The notes below the pieces were generated by a model. That model was given only the letters and a program-made list of their open reading frames with translations, had not been told where the DNA came from and did not search any database. From the NCBI RefSeq assembly GCF_000403135.1, contig NZ_AQPN01000100.1, positions 36,898-100,897 on the forward strand: a DNA stretch of 64,000 nucleotides, read 5' to 3'. Below are positions 24,536-33,010 of the stretch, one piece after another. The number at the start of each line of letters is the position of its first letter. Position 1 is the stretch's first letter. The DNA is from Arcticibacter svalbardensis MN12-7 (GTDB lineage Bacteria > Bacteroidota > Bacteroidia > Sphingobacteriales > Sphingobacteriaceae). The position numbers and the translations under genes were made by a program.

Positions 24536-25802
24536 TATATTTCTTTTAATATTTTATACCTTATTTTTTATTTACTCATTTCAATATATTTTACGAAAGA
24601 ATATTCTGTTTGGTAGTATTTATTTTTTCTTATTCATATATAATATTTTTGCTCAAATTGGATATTGTTTTGTACCGGAACTTTCAGAAATTATCAAAGC
24701 CTATTTTGGTCATAATTATTTTTATCAGTTTTATATTTTTAATTTCTTATCATTTCTCACTTTTTACGTATTATTTAAGACTTCGTTCCCCTACTTGGAG
24801 CGGATCAAAAGATATGAGATAGTTAGGGTCAGAAGCTCCACTAACTACATGATATTTATAATCATAATTTCAGTGATGTGGCTTTTTTTATTCTTTTTTT
24901 CAATTACCAGAGGAAACGCGATTGATTATAATACAGCATATGATGAGGATTATGTTGATGCACAGGGACCCTTATACAAGCTTTTTAGGATTGGGTTCAA
25001 GCTTATGGTTCCAATCTCTGTAATCTTATACGCTCAAGCCAGGTTTAAATCTAAGTTTAATCAAATATCTTATTCAAGCTCCTCTTTGATTACTTTTATT
25101 GCTGTTGCATTTATAGGCCTCTTTTTGTTTTTAGCTAATAAGCTTGGAAGTAGAAGTGACATTGTAGCTTTAACCTTGGGGGTATTGATTTTGGAATTTA
25201 AACTGGGATTAAATTTAAAGAAAATTTTAACTATTGGTGCATTAGGGTTTGGTCTTGTCCTATTCTTATTGTATATAGAACAGACAAGGACAGAATCTTC
25301 TATTGAAGATCTTAGTTTTGCTCATAAATTTTTATTAAAGGACTATTACGCGCCTGCTCATATTTTATATGCAGCGATGGCATATGATTATGTTAAACCA
25401 TTTGAAGTAATTCAATCCAATATAAGCAATTCTTTGATTATGTTAAATTACCCTTACTTACAAGCGCCGGTTACGGATTTATTTAATCCTGGTGTTGCGA
25501 CACGAAGTGCTGGATATGCGTTTTATCTTTTTACAGAAGGTTATATTTTCATGGGCAATCTGGGATTTTTGTATAATGGATTCATGCTTATGGTAGGACT
25601 ATCTGTTTGGTACCTTATTCAAAATAGTTCAAACAAGTACTATAACTATATTATAGTAGCGATCATGTGTACTCAGCTCGCTAACTTAGCAAGAAACCAG
25701 AGCTCATATATTTACAAAGACATTTATATATTTTTCATACCAATTCTTGTAATTCTTTATTTTTCATCTGGGCTACGTCCAAAATTTAAGTTGTTAAAAT
25801 GA
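24528..25802 (+). CDS. Oligosaccharide repeat-unit polymerase (Wzy-like)
   Basis: 424 residues with about 10-12 membrane helices and a large extracytoplasmic loop (Y-A-A-M-A-Y-D-Y near 280). Low sequence conservation and location beside the flippase are typical of Wzy polymerases, which join repeat units in the periplasm. The reading frame overlaps the flippase by 8 bases and ends in ATGA shared with the next start. Alternatives such as an O-antigen ligase are possible, but the PCP and flippase next to it favour a polymerase. Confidence 0.7.
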   Translation: MFDIFLLIFYTLFFIYSFQYILRKNILFGSIYFFLFIYNIFAQIGYCFVPELSEIIKAYFGHNYFYQFYIFNFLSFLTFYVLFKTSFPYLERIKRYEIVRVRSSTNYMIFIIIISVMWLFLFFFSITRGNAIDYNTAYDEDYVDAQGPLYKLFRIGFKLMVPISVILYAQARFKSKFNQISYSSSSLITFIAVAFIGLFLFLANKLGSRSDIVALTLGVLILEFKLGLNLKKILTIGALGFGLVLFLLYIEQTRTESSIEDLSFAHKFLLKDYYAPAHILYAAMAYDYVKPFEVIQSNISNSLIMLNYPYLQAPVTDLFNPGVATRSAGYAFYLFTEGYIFMGNLGFLYNGFMLMVGLSVWYLIQNSSNKYYNYIIVAIMCTQLANLARNQSSYIYKDIYIFFIPILVILYFSSGLRPKFKLLK

Positions 25803-27025
25803 ATGTTTGGATAATTAACCCATATGGAAGTTTACCTGAAGAGGGCTGGAGAACTTACAGAAGTACAATGATTGCTAATGCATTAGTTAAGAGCGGACAT
25901 CATGTAGTGCAATTTATTTCAAATTTTGAGCATCGAAGTAAAACTTTTAGAACAGAGTCTTATGAGATAAGAGATATTAACCCATCTTATAAAATACATA
26001 TTATTCCTACTTCTTCCTATTCATCTCATATCTCTTTTGATCGGATAAAATACGAACGTAGTTTCGGAAAGTATCTCTTAAGTCTTGTTGATCTGGATTC
26101 ACCAGATGTTGTTATTCTTGCTGAGCCTGCAATCTGTTACTTTAATATTATCATTAAATGGATTAAAGTCGATTTGAAAGCAAAACTTGTTATAGATTTA
26201 ATAGATATTTGGCCTGAGTTATTTCATTTATTATTCCCTAAAGAGTTAGATCTTCTAGCAAAAGTTATATTTTCTCCGTTGTACTTTTGGAGAAAGAGGT
26301 TATATAGACAAGCAGATGGCCTTATTGCAGTTTCTCAAAACTACCAACACATAGGCTTAAAAATAAAGCCATTTGAAAAGTTGAAAACTGATGTTGTGTA
26401 TTGGAGTATACCAAAATCAGAACTATCCAATAAGATTTCATCAACCAATGATGTTATTGCCAACATGATTAAATTTAAACATGAGGATGAAGTCTGGTGC
26501 ATATATGCAGGAACATTAGGTGAAAATTATGATGTTCATTCTATAATGGAAGCTGGAAAAAGATTAAGTAAAAAATATCATTCTACAAAATTCAAGTTGT
26601 TAGTAGCGGGTGATGGTCCGATGTCAGAGTATTGTAGAAAGAACAGCGATGGAATTACTGTAGTCTTTTTAGCTAGATTAAACTCTTTGGATTTAGAAGA
26701 AGTATTTAAAAAATGTGATTTGGCATTAAGTACTTATAAAGGGCGTTCCACTGTTTCAATGCCTATAAAAGCGTTTGATTATTTAGCATTTGGCTTGCCT
26801 CTTATAAATTCTTTAGGCAGAGATTTGGGGCACTTTGTTGAAAAATATAATGTTGGTATCAATTATGTACCTGAGTCTGTCGAAGCGCTTTTTATTGCAA
26901 TATGTAAAATCGTCGATGATGAAAATCTGAGAGATGAAATGCGAAAGAATGCATTTCATCTCTCAGAATCTTTCTCTGAAGACAAACAATATGCTAAATT
27001 TGTCTCTGTTGTTGAAAACGTTTGA
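25799..27025 (+). CDS. Family-4 glycosyltransferase
   Basis: 408 residues of GT-B type. N-terminal W-I-I-N-P-Y-G near 3-9, D-L-I-D-I-W-P-E-L near 140, the Y-A-G-T-L-G-E-N-Y-D block near 240 and G-D-G-P near 272, with the usual P-I-K-A-F-D-Y-L-A-F-G-L-P near the C-terminus in place of the E-x7-E motif. It resembles WbuB-like enzymes that add amino sugars to undecaprenyl-linked acceptors. The start overlaps the polymerase stop (ATGA). It precedes the acyl carrier protein by 16 bases. Confidence 0.88.
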   Translation: MNVWIINPYGSLPEEGWRTYRSTMIANALVKSGHHVVQFISNFEHRSKTFRTESYEIRDINPSYKIHIIPTSSYSSHISFDRIKYERSFGKYLLSLVDLDSPDVVILAEPAICYFNIIIKWIKVDLKAKLVIDLIDIWPELFHLLFPKELDLLAKVIFSPLYFWRKRLYRQADGLIAVSQNYQHIGLKIKPFEKLKTDVVYWSIPKSELSNKISSTNDVIANMIKFKHEDEVWCIYAGTLGENYDVHSIMEAGKRLSKKYHSTKFKLLVAGDGPMSEYCRKNSDGITVVFLARLNSLDLEEVFKKCDLALSTYKGRSTVSMPIKAFDYLAFGLPLINSLGRDLGHFVEKYNVGINYVPESVEALFIAICKIVDDENLRDEMRKNAFHLSESFSEDKQYAKFVSVVENV

Positions 27026-27041
27026 AAAATAAAAATAGTTT

Positions 27042-27275
27042 ATGGAAAAATTCTTAGAAATTATAAAGTTAGAATTAGCTGATACTCATTCTACTATTGA
27101 CGAAAATACTAAATTCAAAGAATTAGAAGAGTGGGATTCGTTAACTGGAATGTCATTAGTAGTCTTATTAGAAGAGACTTATGGAGTTAGCATACCTGAT
27201 GAAATATTTAAGTCATTTAATACTTTGGGCGACATTTTTGCATATATTAAAGAAAAAAAATGTGTGAATATATAA
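27042..27275 (+). CDS. Acyl carrier protein
   Basis: 77 residues of four-helix ACP type. The phosphopantetheine site is W-D-S-L with Ser33, followed by T-G-M-S-L-V-V-L-L-E-E, and the third-helix region G-V-S-I-P-D-E-I-F. It is not the housekeeping fatty-acid ACP, whose site is usually G-A-D-S-L-D. Its last 16 bases overlap the start of the KAS III gene, so the two are translated together. In this setting it should carry a short acyl group used to decorate a sugar (inference). Confidence 0.9.
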   Translation: MEKFLEIIKLELADTHSTIDENTKFKELEEWDSLTGMSLVVLLEETYGVSIPDEIFKSFNTLGDIFAYIKEKKCVNI

Positions 27276-28276
27276 ATGACATTGCATATTATTTGCCAAA
27301 AAAATCTCTTTCAAACGCAGATATTGAATCTCAGCATCCAGAGTGGTCTATCGAAAAAATATCCTCAAAAACAGGGATAGAAAATAGATTTTTGTCAGGT
27401 GTTGATGAATTCTGTAGTGATATGGCAGTGCAGGCTGCTAATAAATTGTTTAATCAAAATTCTCCAAGGTTAAAGCAGGAAATTGATTATTTGATATTAT
27501 GCACACAGAATCCTGATTATGTTTTGCCAACTACAGCCTGTATTGTTCAAGACAGGTTAGGATTAGAGAAATCAATAGGAGCAATTGATGTGAATCTGGG
27601 ATGTTCTGGTTTTATTTATTCAATAGGCCTTGCAAAGGGATTAATCAGCTCAGGACAGGCTTCAAATGTTTTGGTAATAACGTCAGATACATATTCTAAA
27701 TTAATAAACCCTAATGATAAGGGTAATAAAACTATTTTTGGTGATGCAGCAGCAGCAACTCTTGTTTCGAATAAAGAGGAAGGCTTAGCTGCTAAAATAG
27801 AAAAGTTTGTTTATGGCACTGACGGTTCAGGATACGATAATCTAATTGTAAAGAATGGTGGTTCAAGAAATAGAATTAGCATAGGTCAGGATTTATTTGA
27901 AGACAATGTATATATAAAGAATGACAGTAATCTCTTTATGGATGGAAGAGCTGTTTTTCAATTCACCAATGCGGTTGTACCAAACATGGTAAGTAAGACA
28001 TTAGAAAAAAACAATTTAATACTTAGTGAAATTGATAGTTTTATTTTCCATCAAGCCAATAAATTTATGCTTGAAAAGGTACGTAAGAAAATTGGTATAC
28101 CTGAAAATAAGTTTATATTCAACTCTGGTAGTGTAGGAAATACGGTCTCGTCTTCTATTCCGATTGCATTTAAAAACTTTATTGACGAGGTAGGGATAAA
28201 CACTGGTGAGAAAATTATGTTAGCAGGTTTTGGTGTTGGCTTATCTTATGGAGCTACTATAATTTCTATAAATTAA
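27260..28276 (+). CDS. 3-oxoacyl-ACP synthase III-like enzyme (KAS III)
   Basis: 338 residues of thiolase fold. The catalytic triad is intact: Cys115 in N-L-G-C-S-G-F, His264 in F-H-Q-A-N and Asn294 in G-S-V-G-N-T. KAS III condenses an acyl-CoA with malonyl-ACP; cluster-borne relatives make or transfer short acyl chains. The overlap with the ACP gene and the acyltransferase that follows make a three-step unit likely: build an acyl-ACP, then move the acyl group to a sugar. It is not a full fatty-acid set; no reductase or dehydratase lies nearby. Confidence 0.9.
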   Translation: MCEYINDIAYYLPKKSLSNADIESQHPEWSIEKISSKTGIENRFLSGVDEFCSDMAVQAANKLFNQNSPRLKQEIDYLILCTQNPDYVLPTTACIVQDRLGLEKSIGAIDVNLGCSGFIYSIGLAKGLISSGQASNVLVITSDTYSKLINPNDKGNKTIFGDAAAATLVSNKEEGLAAKIEKFVYGTDGSGYDNLIVKNGGSRNRISIGQDLFEDNVYIKNDSNLFMDGRAVFQFTNAVVPNMVSKTLEKNNLILSEIDSFIFHQANKFMLEKVRKKIGIPENKFIFNSGSVGNTVSSSIPIAFKNFIDEVGINTGEKIMLAGFGVGLSYGATIISIN

Positions 28277-28280
28277 AAAA

Positions 28281-28889
28281 ATGAAGAAAGGAATTTACCT
28301 TAAAATATATTTTTCATTCTTTGGGAAAGTAGTTTCTTATTTAATGAATATTATTGGAGCAATGCATAAGCCGTTTATGGTATATGGTTTTTATAATAAG
28401 GTCTCTAATGATTTCAATTTGAGAACAAGAATATCCAGTTCTGCTAAGTTTCTGAGTCGGTCGAAAGCTGATATATCAGATAATGTATGGATTTGGCATT
28501 ACTCTATTATTGACGCATCAGCGGGATTGTCAATAGAAGAAGGGGTGCAAATTGGAGCCTGGGTTGGTATTTTCACTCATAGTAGTCACAATGCAATCCG
28601 ATTAAATGGAAGTAAATATTTTGAGTTAGCTCAATCAGAGAGGGTAGGTTACTCTATGGAAAAAGTCATTATTGGTAAATATACTTTTATAGGTGCCTCA
28701 TCCATCATATTACCGGGAGTAACATTGGGTAAAGGATGTATTGTTTCTGCTGGTTCTGTAGTTAATAAGTCTTTTCCTGATTATAGCATTATTTCAGGCA
28801 ACCCTGCAAAATTGGTAGGTAGTACCGAGACTGTTGATAAATATTTCCTCAAAAATGAATCGATTAAATCTAATTATTATAATTGTTAA
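28281..28889 (+). CDS. Hexapeptide-repeat acyltransferase
   Basis: 202 residues. Left-handed beta-helix repeats run from about 70 to 180, with I-G-A-W-V-G-I-F-T-H near 93-102 (probable catalytic His) and the closing I-S-G-N-P-A-K-L-V-G. It is of the WcaF/WbbJ type that transfers acetyl or other acyl groups to sugars. It lacks the N-terminal Rossmann-like domain of PglD. The KAS III and ACP genes directly upstream suggest an acyl-ACP donor rather than acetyl-CoA (inference). Confidence 0.85.
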   Translation: MKKGIYLKIYFSFFGKVVSYLMNIIGAMHKPFMVYGFYNKVSNDFNLRTRISSSAKFLSRSKADISDNVWIWHYSIIDASAGLSIEEGVQIGAWVGIFTHSSHNAIRLNGSKYFELAQSERVGYSMEKVIIGKYTFIGASSIILPGVTLGKGCIVSAGSVVNKSFPDYSIISGNPAKLVGSTETVDKYFLKNESIKSNYYNC

Positions 28890-28946
28890 TTTCTCTCGTA
28901 TTCTTTTAAGGAAAAATTTGCAAGAATCTATACAAATCAACATTAC

Positions 28947-30161
28947 ATGAATATTCCATTTTCGCCTCCATTTATAAATGATCAAGTAATTGAAGAGGTT
29001 ATTGATACGCTTAAGTCGGGTTGGATTACAACTGGTCCAAAAGTTAAGAGTCTTGAGGAGGAAATAGTTAAATTGACTAATTGTCATAACGCGCTGTGCG
29101 TAAACTCTTGGACATCTGGCGCGATGCTAGTTCTTAAGTGGTTTGGTGTAGGCCCTGGAGATGAGGTAATTGTGCCAGCTTATACTTATTCTGCTACAGC
29201 TCTTTGTGTACTGCATTGTGGAGCCACTCCAGTTATGGTAGATGTCTTAGAAGATTTCACCATGAATCCTAATAAATTGGAATTGGCTATAACAGAGCGG
29301 ACTAAAGTAATAATCCCTGTTGATATTGCAGGGTTGCTGTGTAATTATCCGCATATTATGGAGATTGTAAATAGAGATAATATTGTTTCTAGATTTACGC
29401 CTGCCTCTCCAAAGCAGTTACAGTTAGGTAGAATTTTGATATTATCAGATGCTGCGCATTCGATTGGAGCAAAATATGATAATATTAATTCCGGTAGCGC
29501 AACAGATATAACTGTATTTTCATTCCATGCTGTTAAGAACATTACAACGGCTGAGGGTGGAGCTATTTGTCTTAATCTGAACGACAAATTCAACAATCAA
29601 GTTGAGTATGACTTGATGCGATTATGGTCTCTCAATGGCCAGAATAAAGATGCTTTTACTAAAAGTAAAGCAGGTGGTTGGCGCTATGATATACTGTTTG
29701 CAGGATTAAAGGTTAATATGCCTGATTTATGTGCAGCCGTTGGTCTAGCGCAAATAAGACAATATAAGCAATTATTAATCGAGCGGTTAAGAGTCGCTAA
29801 ACAATACAATGATTTTTTTTCACATAAAAAGTGGGCTCAACTTCCTGTAATTCAAGATGACAATCGCGTTTCCTGTAATCATCTGTATGCGTTAAGGATT
29901 TTCAATATCACTGAAGAATTTAGAGATTTAATGATAGAAAATATTGCAGCTTCAGGTGTCTCCGTAAACGTACATTTTATACCTATGCCGATGCTGACAG
30001 TATTTAAAGATTTAGGATATTTGATAGAGAATTATCCTACTGCTTACGACAATTATTCCAGGGAGATATCTTTGCCGATATATCCTCAATTAACAACAGA
30101 ACAAGTTGATTATATATGTAGTACAATTGAAAATTCTTATAATAGGTTGATTGGTGAATGA
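28947..30161 (+). CDS. DegT/DnrJ/EryC1 sugar aminotransferase
   Basis: 404 residues with the full fold-I pattern: N-terminal I-P-F-S-P-P-F-I, G-D-E-V-I-V-P-A-Y-T-Y near 73-83, the S-D-A-A-H-S-I-G-A block near 170, and the PLP lysine K197 in F-H-A-V-K-N-I-T-T-A-E-G-G-A. It adds an amino group to a 4-keto sugar nucleotide. The membrane-bound 4,6-dehydratase at 31001 would supply the keto sugar, as in the PglF-PglE pair of bacillosamine synthesis. It overlaps the next gene by 4 bases. Confidence 0.9.
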   Translation: MNIPFSPPFINDQVIEEVIDTLKSGWITTGPKVKSLEEEIVKLTNCHNALCVNSWTSGAMLVLKWFGVGPGDEVIVPAYTYSATALCVLHCGATPVMVDVLEDFTMNPNKLELAITERTKVIIPVDIAGLLCNYPHIMEIVNRDNIVSRFTPASPKQLQLGRILILSDAAHSIGAKYDNINSGSATDITVFSFHAVKNITTAEGGAICLNLNDKFNNQVEYDLMRLWSLNGQNKDAFTKSKAGGWRYDILFAGLKVNMPDLCAAVGLAQIRQYKQLLIERLRVAKQYNDFFSHKKWAQLPVIQDDNRVSCNHLYALRIFNITEEFRDLMIENIAASGVSVNVHFIPMPMLTVFKDLGYLIENYPTAYDNYSREISLPIYPQLTTEQVDYICSTIENSYNRLIGE

Positions 30162-30754
30162 AAAGGGCATTTGATTTTATAGCTTCAAGTATCGGATTAA
30201 TTTTCTTAGCACCTATTTTTTTAATAGTTATTATACTTATCTATATAGATTCTAAGGGACCTCCTTTCTTTAGACAAAACCGTGTGGGGCTAGATAATCG
30301 AGATTTTAAATTATGGAAATTTAGATCTATGAAAATTGATTCATCCGCGAAAGGATTATTGACCATCGGTAATAATGACACCCGAATAACTAAAGTAGGT
30401 AGCTATTTAAGACGATATAAAATTGATGAGCTTCCTCAATTACTTAATGTTTTTTTAGGAAATATGAGTTTGGTAGGGCCTCGTCCAGAAGTCCGTAAGT
30501 ATGTGGAATTATATGATGATAATCAAAAACGAGTTTTAAAGCTAAAACCGGGGATTACTGATATGGCATCAATTAAATATCGCGACGAGAATGAAATATT
30601 AGCGACTCTTGAGGACCCTGAACTAGCATACATTACAGTAATTATGCCAGATAAGTTAAAAATTAATCTAGAATTTTATAAAGAAACTCAATCTGTTTAT
30701 GGTTCGCTGAAAGTGATTTTTTTGACTTGCTATTCAATAATAAAATTCAGGTAA
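30158..30754 (+). CDS. Initiating phosphoglycosyl transferase (PglC-like)
   Basis: 198 residues, the short monotopic form. One re-entrant N-terminal hydrophobic segment (about 5-30) is followed by F-F-R-Q-N-R-V-G, W-K-F-R-S-M, D-E-L-P-Q-L-L-N-V-F and the S-L-V-G-P-R-P-E catalytic stretch. These enzymes transfer a sugar phosphate to undecaprenyl phosphate and start repeat-unit synthesis. It ends line A. Together with the aminotransferase and the nearby dehydratase it suggests a diamino-sugar (bacillosamine-like) as first sugar (inference). Confidence 0.92.
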   Translation: MKRAFDFIASSIGLIFLAPIFLIVIILIYIDSKGPPFFRQNRVGLDNRDFKLWKFRSMKIDSSAKGLLTIGNNDTRITKVGSYLRRYKIDELPQLLNVFLGNMSLVGPRPEVRKYVELYDDNQKRVLKLKPGITDMASIKYRDENEILATLEDPELAYITVIMPDKLKINLEFYKETQSVYGSLKVIFLTCYSIIKFR

Positions 30755-31000
30755 GTATGTTTCTGTATTCTACTTTTGTATCATACGTGAAAGTGTACTT
30801 CATTCACAGTAATAGATTATAATTTATATTTAGGGTTGCGTTTTTTTTACTAATTTAGAGCATATTTATTCACAAATTATTTTTGATCTATATTTATAAT
30901 AATGGGAAGTGTTCATTTATAAAGATACTACAAAACGTGTTTTTTTTGAATGTAGTTTTGGGTTAAGATTTTGTTATTTATTATATATAAACGTATCTCC
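30755..31000 (+). promoter_or_regulatory. Intergenic stretch with candidate -7 elements before the dehydratase
   Basis: 246 AT-rich bases. TACTTTTG at 30771-30778 and TAGTTTTG at 30953-30960 both fit TAnnTTTG, but neither has a TTTG at the usual distance. The second would give a leader of about 35 bases before the ATG at 31001. No terminator hairpin is evident after the initiating transferase. Confidence 0.35.
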
Positions 31001-32914
31001 ATGTTTGCAAAATTGGACGTTGTTCCGCGCTGGGTAATTTTTATAATTGATATTTTTCTTACTGTTCTTGCTTTATTGATGGCCAAAGTGGTGAGGCATA
31101 ACTTTGATTTAGATTCCATTAACATGGTTGCGCTCAATAAGTCTGTAGTAATTGCAATGTTGATCAACATTGCAATGTTTCTATCTCTTGGCATTTATGC
31201 AGGCATCATTCGATACACCTCTGCTGAGGATTCCACACGTATTTTAGGCGCTTTAACAGCAAGTTCCCTCATTTTATTTTTCATTCATTCCGTGGTAATC
31301 GCTTTTGGGGGTGCACCCTTTATCAGTACGGCTGATATCATCATTTATACCTTATTTAGTTTTGTCTTTTTGATTACCTATCGGGTAATTGTAAAGTACT
31401 TTTTCATGTACATCAAAAATCTGAAACTGGATACGATTCGTGTGATGGTATATGGTGCGGGTGAGGCAGGATTGGCCACTAAGAGGACATTCGATCATGA
31501 CCCGAATGTGAATAAGCGGATTTTAGCTTTTGTAGATGATGATGAACGTAAAGTAGGTAAATCTATTGATGGCGTAAAGATTCTGGATGCTAAGAATCTG
31601 GAAGAGCTGATCGTGCAACATGAATTGGATGAGATTATTTTCGCATCGTATGCTATTCCGTTGGAACGTAAGAATCAAATTGTTGATATCTGCCTGGAGC
31701 ACAAAGTTAGGGTGCTAAATATTCCTGCTCGTGATGTTTGGACGCGTAAAGACACCAAAACAAACCAGATTCAGAATATTAATATTGAAGATTTGCTGAA
31801 CAGAGATTCCATTCAGTTAGATAATAGAATCATTGAGGAGGAGCTTCGCAATAAACGAATCCTGATTACTGGTGCTGCCGGATCTATAGGAAGTGAAATT
31901 GTTAGGCAGTTGATGAAGTTCAATACGGGTATGATCATTATTTGTGATCAGGGGGAAACTCCCTTGCATCATTTGTATATGGAACTGAGTGAAACGCATC
32001 AGCATAGTGACTTTTTTGCCTTTATTGGGGATGTTAGGGATAAAAAGAGAATGGATTTTCTCTTCAATAAATTCAAGCCGCATTATGTGTATCATGCTGC
32101 GGCATATAAACATGTTCCGATGATGGAGGGTAATCCTGCGGAATCTATTAAAACAAATGTACTGGGCACCAAAACGATTGCTGATCTCTCTGTAAAGTAT
32201 GGGGTAGAGAAGTTTGTAATGATCTCCACGGATAAAGCCGTGAACCCAACGAATATCATGGGAGCTTCGAAGCGGATTGCAGAAATCTATGTGCAGTCGC
32301 TAAATAATTCTTTGAGTAACCTGGATTTGTCCATCAATGGTGGCCTGAGCATGAAACCGGTTACGAAGTTCATCACTACCCGCTTTGGGAATGTGTTGGG
32401 TTCGAATGGTTCGGTGGTTCCTCTTTTTAAACAACAGATTGAAAAGGGTGGTCCGGTTACGGTTACTCATCCTGATATTACCCGTTATTTCATGACGATT
32501 CCTGAAGCTTGCCGCCTGGTATTAGAGGCTGGATCAATGGGTCATGGTGGTGAGATCTTTGTCTTTGATATGGGTAAATCGGTGAAGATTGTAGACATGG
32601 CCAGAAAGATGATTCAACTGGCTGGCCTGGTTCCTGATGTAGATATCAAAATTGCTTTTACCGGTTTGAGACCTGGTGAGAAATTATATGAAGAGCTTTT
32701 GAATGATGGGGAGAATACCTTGCCTACGCATCATGAGAAGATCATGATTGGGAAGGTACGGGAGCATGACTTTGCGGAAGTGGAAGCACAGCTTGATGAG
32801 TTATTTAAACTGGCGGTTATCAATGATAATAACCAAATTGTGTTGCAAATGAAGAGGATAGTACCCGAATTTATCAGCATGAATTCGGTATTTGAGAAAT
32901 TAGATCTGGTATAG
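31001..32914 (+). CDS. Membrane-bound nucleotide-sugar 4,6-dehydratase (PglF/WbpM/CapD family)
   Basis: 637 residues from the ATG at 31001 (an in-frame TTG ten codons earlier is rejected). Four N-terminal membrane helices (about 10-135) and a first Rossmann-like region (G-A-G-E-A-G near 155) precede the catalytic SDR domain with G-A-A-G-S-I-G at 291-297. The usual Tyr-x3-Lys is Met420-x3-Lys424 (M-G-A-S-K), preceded by S-T-D-K-A, as in PglF and WbpM. It should convert UDP-GlcNAc to the 4-keto-6-deoxy sugar at the inner membrane. It sits between the two lines and may serve both. Confidence 0.92.
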   Translation: MFAKLDVVPRWVIFIIDIFLTVLALLMAKVVRHNFDLDSINMVALNKSVVIAMLINIAMFLSLGIYAGIIRYTSAEDSTRILGALTASSLILFFIHSVVIAFGGAPFISTADIIIYTLFSFVFLITYRVIVKYFFMYIKNLKLDTIRVMVYGAGEAGLATKRTFDHDPNVNKRILAFVDDDERKVGKSIDGVKILDAKNLEELIVQHELDEIIFASYAIPLERKNQIVDICLEHKVRVLNIPARDVWTRKDTKTNQIQNINIEDLLNRDSIQLDNRIIEEELRNKRILITGAAGSIGSEIVRQLMKFNTGMIIICDQGETPLHHLYMELSETHQHSDFFAFIGDVRDKKRMDFLFNKFKPHYVYHAAAYKHVPMMEGNPAESIKTNVLGTKTIADLSVKYGVEKFVMISTDKAVNPTNIMGASKRIAEIYVQSLNNSLSNLDLSINGGLSMKPVTKFITTRFGNVLGSNGSVVPLFKQQIEKGGPVTVTHPDITRYFMTIPEACRLVLEAGSMGHGGEIFVFDMGKSVKIVDMARKMIQLAGLVPDVDIKIAFTGLRPGEKLYEELLNDGENTLPTHHEKIMIGKVREHDFAEVEAQLDELFKLAVINDNNQIVLQMKRIVPEFISMNSVFEKLDLV

Positions 32915-33010
32915 TAACCGTTTTCTGTTCAACCCAGAAAAAAAAACAAACGAATAGGTGTGTTTTTTGTAGTGTATATGTTATAGCTAAAAATATACTA
33001 CAGATTACGT

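Noticed and set aside
32941..32968. A/T-rich hairpin AAAAAACA / TGTTTTTT as terminator before the second SLBB gene
   Set aside because: The stem has almost no G-C pairs and the spacing is loose, so it is too weak to call.
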